A stretch of 11,615 nucleotides of DNA, taken from the NCBI GenBank assembly GCA_937874965.1, contig CALNCD010000234.1:1-11615 (forward strand), read 5' to 3'. Below are positions 6,307 through 11,615 of the stretch, piece by piece; positions within the stretch are counted from its first letter, which is position 1, and each line of letters opens with the position of its first letter. The stretch comes from an uncultured Erysipelotrichaceae bacterium (GTDB lineage Bacteria; Bacillota_I; Bacilli_A; Erysipelotrichales; Erysipelotrichaceae). A model generated the notes under the pieces. The model did not search any database, was not told where the DNA came from, and saw nothing but the letters and a program-made list of their open reading frames with translations. Made by a program: the position numbers and the translations under genes.

Positions 6307-7101
6307 ATGAATCTTCCTTTACGTTGTCCCATCTGCCATCAGCCCCTGACCCTTGAAGCCCACGATGCGCATTGCACTGCAGGTCATCATTTTGATCGGG
6401 CTCGCCAAGGCTACTTCAATCTCGTCAAGAATTACAAGACAACCTCTGGTGATGATGCAGCCATGGTCCAAGCCCGTGAACACTTTCTCGAAAAAGGATA
6501 CTACCGGTGCCTGGTGGATGCCCTCCATGCTGTTCTTAAACCGCTGCAGCCGGAAGTTATCTGTGATCTCGGCTGTTCAAGCGGCTATTATACCCGTACG
6601 GTTCAAGATATATTCAAGGATACCTCAATCATCGGTATGGATTTATCCAAAGCAGCTATACGGCATGGTTCAACTGCCGACAAACGGATCCAATGGCTGA
6701 TTGCCTCCATTGCAGATATCCCGGTTCTCGATCAGCAGGCTGACTTGGTCCTGAATCTTTTTTCACCCTTGTATATCCATGAGATCATCCGGATCTTAAA
6801 ACCCTCCGGCTGCTGTGTTCTGGTTCAGGTGGGACCGCATCACCTTCTACAGCTCAAAGAGCTTCTGTATCCGGAAGTCTACCTCAATCCACAGGCTGCC
6901 AAAGACTATCCAGGACTGACAACCCATCAGCAGATCAGTGTCAGTGATATGATTACACTCGCCCATGACGATATCATGCCCCTGCTGGCGATGACCCCTT
7001 ATGTGCATCGCAGCAAGCCCAGTGCAATCGAAGCCTTGAATAATCACGACCAATTGACGACAACTCTTGAATTCACCCTGACTGTCCTGCAAAAAAACTG
7101 A
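6307..7101 (+). CDS. rlmA: RlmA-type 23S rRNA (guanine-N1) methyltransferase
   Basis: A 264-residue SAM-dependent methyltransferase of the RlmA family, which methylates N1 of a guanine in helix 35 of 23S rRNA (G745 in Gram-negative, G748 in Gram-positive members, the latter including the tylosin-resistance protein TlrB). The N-terminal zinc-binding module is visible: CPIC (C7, C10) and CTAGHHF (C23, H27), followed by the family motif GYFNLVKN (35-42). The SAM fold follows: DLGCSSGYYT (87-96), GMDLSKAAI (110-118) and NLFSPL (150-155). Length matches E. coli RlmA (269). Start: ATG 6307 with GAGG 4 bases upstream; an in-frame GTG at 6259 is rejected because TATAAT 6282-6287 lies after it and the zinc finger begins directly after ATG 6307. 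Probably housekeeping; the exact guanine (748 expected for a Gram-positive) is inferred from lineage. Confidence 0.92.
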   Translation: MNLPLRCPICHQPLTLEAHDAHCTAGHHFDRARQGYFNLVKNYKTTSGDDAAMVQAREHFLEKGYYRCLVDALHAVLKPLQPEVICDLGCSSGYYTRTVQDIFKDTSIIGMDLSKAAIRHGSTADKRIQWLIASIADIPVLDQQADLVLNLFSPLYIHEIIRILKPSGCCVLVQVGPHHLLQLKELLYPEVYLNPQAAKDYPGLTTHQQISVSDMITLAHDDIMPLLAMTPYVHRSKPSAIEALNNHDQLTTTLEFTLTVLQKN

Positions 7102-7144
7102 ACAAAGGACGATACCTTCATTCCCGAAGCAATCGTCCTTTGTT
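7091..7144. terminator. Terminator between rlmA-type gene and the exporter operon
   Basis: A perfect 13-base inverted repeat, AACAAAGGACGAT (7101-7113) and ATCGTCCTTTGTT (7132-7144), encloses an 18-base loop with an inner CTTC/GAAG stem. On the minus strand it is followed, after CAG, by seven T (7097-7091), so it is a good terminator for the operon ending at 7146. On the plus strand the T-tract is broken (TTTGTTCTT), so termination of the rlmA-type transcript there may be weaker. Confidence 0.85.
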
Positions 7145-7145
7145 C

Positions 7146-7796
7146 TTAGATTTCCAGCAACGCCAACGGATCACTGATCAGTTGATCCGCACCAGCCAAC
7201 CGCAGTTCTTCAGAACCTCTGAATCCCCACGTTACCCCTACCGCAAACATACCGCTGGCTTTAGCGGTCAGAATGTCAACATCGCTATCACCTACAAAAG
7301 CAATCGCATACGGATTCAGCTTCATTGTTGCGGCAATCTGAAGCGGATAATACGGATCCGGCTTCTGATGATGGTCATTGCGTTCCCCAATCCACTCGAT
7401 AAACGGATAGCCTGGAAAATAGTGGTCCAGCATTGGTTTGACAAACCGTTGATTCTTGTTTGTACAAACAGCCGCTAAAATTCCCCGATCAGCCAGTTGA
7501 TCCAATAATTCATGAATGCCAGGGTAGACTATTGAGCGATGCCGATAACAATGGCTGTAGACTTCCTTGAATTCATTCAAATAGACATCAATGACTGCCT
7601 CATCCACCTCATCATAGGGTTTAAGCGCCCGTTGCATCAAGACCCGCATCCCATTTCCGACAAAGTGTTTATAAGCGTCATCCGGATAAGGGGTAAACCC
7701 ATGATTGACCAGTACCTGATTGCAGGCGTCAGAGAGATCATAGATCGTATTGAGCAATGTCCCGTCAAGATCAAAAATAATACCTTGTTTTTTCAT
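7146..7796 (-). CDS. HAD superfamily phosphatase, phosphoglycolate phosphatase-like
   Basis: A 216-residue cytoplasmic HAD hydrolase with all four motifs: FDLDGT (nucleophile D9, acid D11), CTNKN (T112), the lysine motif QKPDP (K145) and GDSDVDI (G169, D170, D174). Residues 15-90 form a helical C1 cap, the layout of Gph/PpaX-type phosphatases that act on phosphoglycolate, pyrophosphate or other small phosphoesters; the real substrate is not predictable. ATG 7796 starts 3 bases after the stop of the second ABC half and has only a weak ribosome binding site, suggesting translation coupled to the exporter. Last gene of the MarR-ABC-ABC-HAD operon, before a strong terminator. Its presence with an exporter may reflect nothing more than read-through position. 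Confidence 0.9.
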   Translation of the reverse strand: MKKQGIIFDLDGTLLNTIYDLSDACNQVLVNHGFTPYPDDAYKHFVGNGMRVLMQRALKPYDEVDEAVIDVYLNEFKEVYSHCYRHRSIVYPGIHELLDQLADRGILAAVCTNKNQRFVKPMLDHYFPGYPFIEWIGERNDHHQKPDPYYPLQIAATMKLNPYAIAFVGDSDVDILTAKASGMFAVGVTWGFRGSEELRLAGADQLISDPLALLEI

Positions 7797-7799
7797 CAG

Positions 7800-9590
7800 C
7801 TAATCCAGCTTGCTCTGTCCAAGATAAAGCGATGCATACCTTCCGCCAAGTTCCAGCAGTTCATCATGATTGCCGCGCTCAATAATCTGGCCATGTTCGA
7901 TCACCAGAATCATGTCCGCATTCCGGACAGTTGATAAGCGGTGGGCAATCACAAAAGTGGTTCGTCCTTCCATCAATCGATCCATCCCCTTCTCGATCAA
8001 ACGTTCAGTTCGCGTGTCAATTGAAGATGTTGCTTCATCCAGAATCAGAATCTCAGGATTCGCAATCGATGCTCGGGCAATGTTCAGCAGCTGCCGCTGA
8101 CCCGCAGAGAGCTCACTGCCGTCACCGCTGATCATTGTCTGATACCCATGTTCCAGTTTTTCAATAAAGGAATGGGCATTGGCCAAGGTTGCGGCTTCAA
8201 TACAGGCTTCATCACTTGCCTCCAGATTTCCGTACCGGATATTATCCATCACGGTACCGCTGAACAGATGTGTATCCTGAAGCACCATCGCAATGTGCTT
8301 GCGCAGTGAGAAACGATTAATGGCAAACAAGCTGTGATCATCGATCAGGATATCGCCTTTCTGGATATCATAGAAACGGGTAATGAGATTGGTAATAGTT
8401 GTTTTCCCAGCCCCGGTCGATCCTACGAAGGCAATTTTCTTACCGGATAAGGCCTCGAAATCAACACCCCGAAGGACCGGCACCTCAGGATCATACCCAA
8501 AGTAGACATCATCAAAACGAACATCCCCCGCAACTGTTTCAAGAGTCATTTCGTCAGGACTGACGGCTTCATCCGGCCAATCCAGAACTTCAAACAGGCG
8601 CTCCGCCGATGCTAATGCTGACTGCAGTGTTGTGAACTGCATGGAGATTTCATTGATCGGGCGACCCAAGGTCTTGGTCAGCAGGACAAATGAACTCAGA
8701 TTAGCGACACTCATCCAGCCGTTAAGAATCAAAGCACCGCCGACCGTTCCCATGATGGCGTAATTGATGTTGTTGAGGTTGGCCATCAAAGGAAACATGA
8801 TTCCTGAAGCAATCTGTGCCTTTTGAGCGTTCTTTTTGTAATTATGATTCAGTGTCGAAAATTCCTCGAAAGAGGTCTGTTCATGATTGAACAGCTGCAG
8901 AACGCTTTGCCCTTCAATGGCTTCCTCAATATTCCCGTTCAGTATTCCCAATGAGACTTGCTGTTTCTTGGAATAGCGCCGTGAATAACGGACGATCTTA
9001 TTGCTCAACAAGGAAAGAAGCGGCAAGATAACGCAGGTAATACCTGCCAGAACCGGGGAAAGCAAGAACATCAGCAAAACAGTTCCGAACAAGGAAAGAA
9101 CATTGCTGACAATGGACACTGCACTCATGTTCAGGGCCTCGGAAACCAAATCAATGTCATTGGTAAAGCGCGACATGAGTTCGCCATGCTGGTATTGATC
9201 ATGGTAGGCTATTGGCATATGCATCACTTTCTCGAAGAGATCAGAGCGGATATCCTTCACTGTACGCTGTGAGACCAGGATCATCAGCCGTGCTGAAACA
9301 TAGGTCAGGATAACTTCAACAATATAGACGAAAGCGAGAAAGGCTAAAAGTGAAACAATCGATTGAAATGCATTGGAATTGCTGATTTTACCTAGAAAGG
9401 CATCTTCAACCAGCTGAACAATCGGCTTGATGGCGTATGACCCGTAAAGTGCACACAGCGTGGTAATTACAGTAAAGCCAAGAACGACAATCAGCAGCGT
9501 GCGGTTCTTGCCCAGATAGCGGAACAAGCGCCAAGCGCTGGATTGGATATTTTTCGGTTTTGAACCGACAACCATTGGACGCTGACTCAT
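7800..9590 (-). CDS. ABC exporter half-transporter, catalytic-site subunit (permease + ATPase)
   Basis: A 596-residue type IV ABC half-exporter. The N-terminal half (about 20-320) has six membrane helices with the typical intracellular-loop segment FTNDIDLVSEAL (142-153). The ATPase follows: Walker A GSTGAGKTT (390-398), Q-loop Q438, signature LSAGQ (494-498), Walker B LILDE with catalytic E519, and H-loop H550. The ATPase active-site residues are canonical, but the signature differs from LSGGQ (A for the first G). It is therefore the partner that provides the hydrolysing Walker site in a heterodimer with the upstream ABC protein. Its start ATG 9590 overlaps the upstream stop by 4 bases (ATGA), a sign of equimolar coupled synthesis. 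Relatives include BmrD (YheH), LmrD, EfrD and TM288, exporters of drugs or other hydrophobic compounds; the substrate here is unknown. Confidence 0.93.
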   Translation of the reverse strand: MSQRPMVVGSKPKNIQSSAWRLFRYLGKNRTLLIVVLGFTVITTLCALYGSYAIKPIVQLVEDAFLGKISNSNAFQSIVSLLAFLAFVYIVEVILTYVSARLMILVSQRTVKDIRSDLFEKVMHMPIAYHDQYQHGELMSRFTNDIDLVSEALNMSAVSIVSNVLSLFGTVLLMFLLSPVLAGITCVILPLLSLLSNKIVRYSRRYSKKQQVSLGILNGNIEEAIEGQSVLQLFNHEQTSFEEFSTLNHNYKKNAQKAQIASGIMFPLMANLNNINYAIMGTVGGALILNGWMSVANLSSFVLLTKTLGRPINEISMQFTTLQSALASAERLFEVLDWPDEAVSPDEMTLETVAGDVRFDDVYFGYDPEVPVLRGVDFEALSGKKIAFVGSTGAGKTTITNLITRFYDIQKGDILIDDHSLFAINRFSLRKHIAMVLQDTHLFSGTVMDNIRYGNLEASDEACIEAATLANAHSFIEKLEHGYQTMISGDGSELSAGQRQLLNIARASIANPEILILDEATSSIDTRTERLIEKGMDRLMEGRTTFVIAHRLSTVRNADMILVIEHGQIIERGNHDELLELGGRYASLYLGQSKLD

Positions 9591-11314
9591 GCAATTGCCC
9601 CCCTGCTCATCTGGCTTTGGTATATTTCCTGGTAAATCGGGTTAGAGGCCAGCAGATCCTCGTGGGTTCCCAAACCGACGATCTTGCCATCATCCATGAC
9701 ACAGATACGATCACAATCAGCTACGGATGAAATCTTTTGGGCGATGCTGATCAATGTCATCTCGCCATGGTTCAGACTCAGTGCATCCTTGATTCCTTTT
9801 TCGGTTTCCGCATCCAAAGCACTGGTGCTATCATCCAGAACCAGCACTTTCGGTGAGACAACCAAAGCACGGGCAATGCACATCCGTTGGCGCTGACCGC
9901 CTGAAAGATTAAGTCCCCCTTGATTCAAATGACCATCATACCCCTCTGGACTGCTATGAATAAAGTCATAGATAGCGGCTGTCTTGGCAGCTTCATCCAG
10001 GACAGCATCACTGGCGCTTTGGTTGCCCAGCTTCAGATTATCGCGAATACTCCCTGTGAACAGAACATTCTTCTGGGGAACGAAACCCAAGAAAGACCGC
10101 AATGTATGCAGATCAAACGCATTGACATTCACCCCATCGAAAAGGACCTGCCCGCTGCTCGGCTCGATCAGCCGTGCCAGCAAATTAACCAATGTCGTTT
10201 TGCCGCATCCCGTTGACCCGATGATCCCAAAACGCTCTCCTGGTTCAATAACCAGATTGATATCTGTCAACGTCTTCCGGATCTGATCATCGTAGTACTC
10301 AAATGTAACGTGATCGAAGATAACCTGCCCCTTCACTGTCTCCGGAACTACCGGTACAGCCGGACTTTCAATGACCTCAGGCGTACTGAATACGGCTGAA
10401 ATACGAGTGACTGAAGCCCGTGACCGCGATACCATCGTCAAGACCTGAGAAATCATCATCAAGGAAAACAAGGTGAAGCGGATATAATTCAGGATAACCA
10501 CAATGCTTCCGATCTCCAGCATGTTCTTTTCCAGAACAAAGAAGGAACAGACATACAGCATCGCAACTGTCGTGATATTGAGCACCAGCATCATCAACGG
10601 GTTGATCAGCATCATCAGATTCTGAGCCCAGATATTCGTTTGCATGTTATCATCATTGCGCAAGCTGAACCGGTCTTCCTCAAAATCTTCCCGGACAAAG
10701 GACTTGATAACCCGGATATTGATCAAGGCTTCCTGGATGGATCGGTTCAACTGATCCAGTTTCGTCTGCACTGCAACAAAGCGAGGACCGCCCTTGCTGA
10801 TGATGAACACCAATGCGGTACCGAGAACAAGAATCGGAACAATCATGATGGAGGCGATTTCCTTTGAGGTCAAGTAAATGAAAAACATGGAGGAAATCAG
10901 CATCATCGGCGCACGCACCAGCATGCGCAGACACATCATAATCGTCTGCTGCAGATAATTGATGTCATTGGTTAACCGGGTAATCAAGGAAGCCGATGAA
11001 AACCTGGAAACATTCTTAATGGAAAAACTCTGGATTTTATGGTAGAGTCGCTCCCGCAGCTGGATAGCGAAGCCATTCGATGCAACACTGGCACAAACGG
11101 TTCCAAACACACCTAGAATACCGGCAAGGATTGCCCAGACCGTCATGATTATCCCATATTTCAGTACTACATTGAGGTCTTGCTTTGATACACCTTCATT
11201 AATAATCTTGCCCATGTAATCAATCTGATTCAACTCCAGGACAACAACGCTGGCAACCATCAGGACCCCAAGAACAGCAATCGGTATAAACCGCTTAAAA
11301 CTTTTATAATACAC
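9587..11314 (-). CDS. ABC exporter half-transporter, degenerate-site subunit (permease + ATPase)
   Basis: A 575-residue half-exporter with an N-terminal six-helix membrane domain (first helix about 10-30, LTNDINYL loop near 114) and a C-terminal ATPase. Numbered from GTG 11314: Walker A GSTGCGKTT (366-374), Q-loop Q414, canonical LSGGQ (470-474), Walker B VLVLDD in which D495 stands where the catalytic glutamate should be, and Q526 in place of the H-loop histidine. These are the standard substitutions of the non-hydrolysing subunit in heterodimeric exporters (TM287, LmrC, BmrC type), so it should pair with the 596-residue product of the next gene. Start: GTG 11314 has GGGG (11323-11326) 8 bases upstream; GTG 11320 is two codons earlier but only 2 bases from that motif, so it is less likely. 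It overlaps the MarR gene by 11 bases. Substrate unknown. Confidence 0.92.
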   Translation of the reverse strand: MYYKSFKRFIPIAVLGVLMVASVVVLELNQIDYMGKIINEGVSKQDLNVVLKYGIIMTVWAILAGILGVFGTVCASVASNGFAIQLRERLYHKIQSFSIKNVSRFSSASLITRLTNDINYLQQTIMMCLRMLVRAPMMLISSMFFIYLTSKEIASIMIVPILVLGTALVFIISKGGPRFVAVQTKLDQLNRSIQEALINIRVIKSFVREDFEEDRFSLRNDDNMQTNIWAQNLMMLINPLMMLVLNITTVAMLYVCSFFVLEKNMLEIGSIVVILNYIRFTLFSLMMISQVLTMVSRSRASVTRISAVFSTPEVIESPAVPVVPETVKGQVIFDHVTFEYYDDQIRKTLTDINLVIEPGERFGIIGSTGCGKTTLVNLLARLIEPSSGQVLFDGVNVNAFDLHTLRSFLGFVPQKNVLFTGSIRDNLKLGNQSASDAVLDEAAKTAAIYDFIHSSPEGYDGHLNQGGLNLSGGQRQRMCIARALVVSPKVLVLDDSTSALDAETEKGIKDALSLNHGEMTLISIAQKISSVADCDRICVMDDGKIVGLGTHEDLLASNPIYQEIYQSQMSRGAIA

Positions 11315-11615
11315 GCACACTACCCCTATCTAGCCCCTCACTCATTTTCTGATATAAGCCGATCAGCACTTCCTTCTCACGCTCATCCAGAAACTGAAAC
11401 ATACCATCAGCCACCTCCGTATAGACGGCATGGCAATACTCAATGACATTCAACCCGTCATCCGTCAAGGTAATCCAGAAAACACGGCGATCCTGATCAT
11501 CCTGACGTTTTTCGATAAACCCGTTTTTCAATAAGCGCTTGATGCTGACACTCATGGCCTCTTTGCTGGAATTCACTTCTTTCTGAATCATCGTCTGTGT
11601 CATCTGTCCATGCCG
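11304..11615 (-). CDS. MarR-family transcriptional regulator (N-terminus outside window)
   Basis: The last 103 residues of a winged-helix regulator. The frame is open to the right edge. The visible part begins inside the DNA-binding domain: TQTMIQKEVNSSKEAMSVSIKRLLKNGFIEKR is the helix-turn-helix, followed by the wing DDQDRRVFWITLTDDG with the conserved D-x-R-R of MarR proteins and then the C-terminal dimerisation helices. Typical MarR proteins have about 140-150 residues, so roughly 40 are missing. An internal ATG at 11603 lies within the HTH and cannot be the real start. It is the first visible gene of the operon with the two ABC halves and overlaps the first of them; by analogy with MarR-ABC operons it probably represses them and is relieved by an exported compound, but the operator lies outside the window. 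Confidence 0.88.
   Translation of the reverse strand, partial: RHGQMTQTMIQKEVNSSKEAMSVSIKRLLKNGFIEKRQDDQDRRVFWITLTDDGLNVIEYCHAVYTEVADGMFQFLDEREKEVLIGLYQKMSEGLDRGSVRVL

Noticed and set aside
11304..11603. ATG 11603 as the true start of the MarR regulator
   Set aside because: It falls in the helix-turn-helix; the frame is open to the window edge and the family needs about 40 more N-terminal residues.

Overview
The window looks like an ordinary chromosomal stretch of a low-to-moderate GC Gram-positive bacterium (Bacillota). The signs are strong AAGGAG-type ribosome binding sites, TATAAT/TATACT -10 boxes, U-tract terminators, a class II (DHH-type) pyrophosphatase carrying CBS and DRTGG domains, and a heterodimeric Gram-positive-style ABC exporter. 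I would lean towards the Erysipelotrichia or a nearby group, but this is a weak inference and no marker gene fixes the genus. Most genes lie on the minus strand. There is no gene-free stretch longer than about 120 bases, and I saw no tRNA, rRNA, CRISPR array, insertion sequence or phage gene.

Layout from left to right. Bases 1-777 (-) hold the N-terminal part of a cardiolipin synthase cut by the window edge. Bases 830-2059 (-) encode a CLC-family transporter whose motifs match the fluoride/proton antiporter branch (CLC-F) rather than chloride CLCs. Bases 2110-3873 (-) form a compact overlapping operon transcribed as glutaredoxin, GNAT acetyltransferase, then Gfo/Idh/MocA oxidoreductase, closed by a short hairpin with a T-run. 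Back-to-back promoters separate this operon from a DUF4870 membrane protein gene (3975-4478, +). That gene converges on a 549-residue inorganic pyrophosphatase with CBS-DRTGG-CBS regulatory domains (4547-6196, -), and the two share a bidirectional terminator. Divergent from the pyrophosphatase is an RlmA-type 23S rRNA guanine-N1 methyltransferase (6307-7101, +), which converges on the next minus-strand operon at a second shared terminator.

The right third is a four-gene minus-strand operon: a MarR regulator (truncated at the right edge), two ABC exporter half-transporters, and a HAD phosphatase, with overlaps of 11 bases (MarR/first half) and 4 bases (the two halves) and a 3-base gap before the phosphatase. 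The two ABC halves show complementary motif degeneration, as expected for a heterodimeric drug or lipid exporter with one catalytic and one degenerate ATP site. The MarR protein probably controls the operon.

Nothing here is clearly a new system. The points most worth checking are the CLC-F assignment and the missing room for a promoter in front of it, the ATP-site asymmetry of the exporter, and the very short mRNA leaders predicted for several genes.
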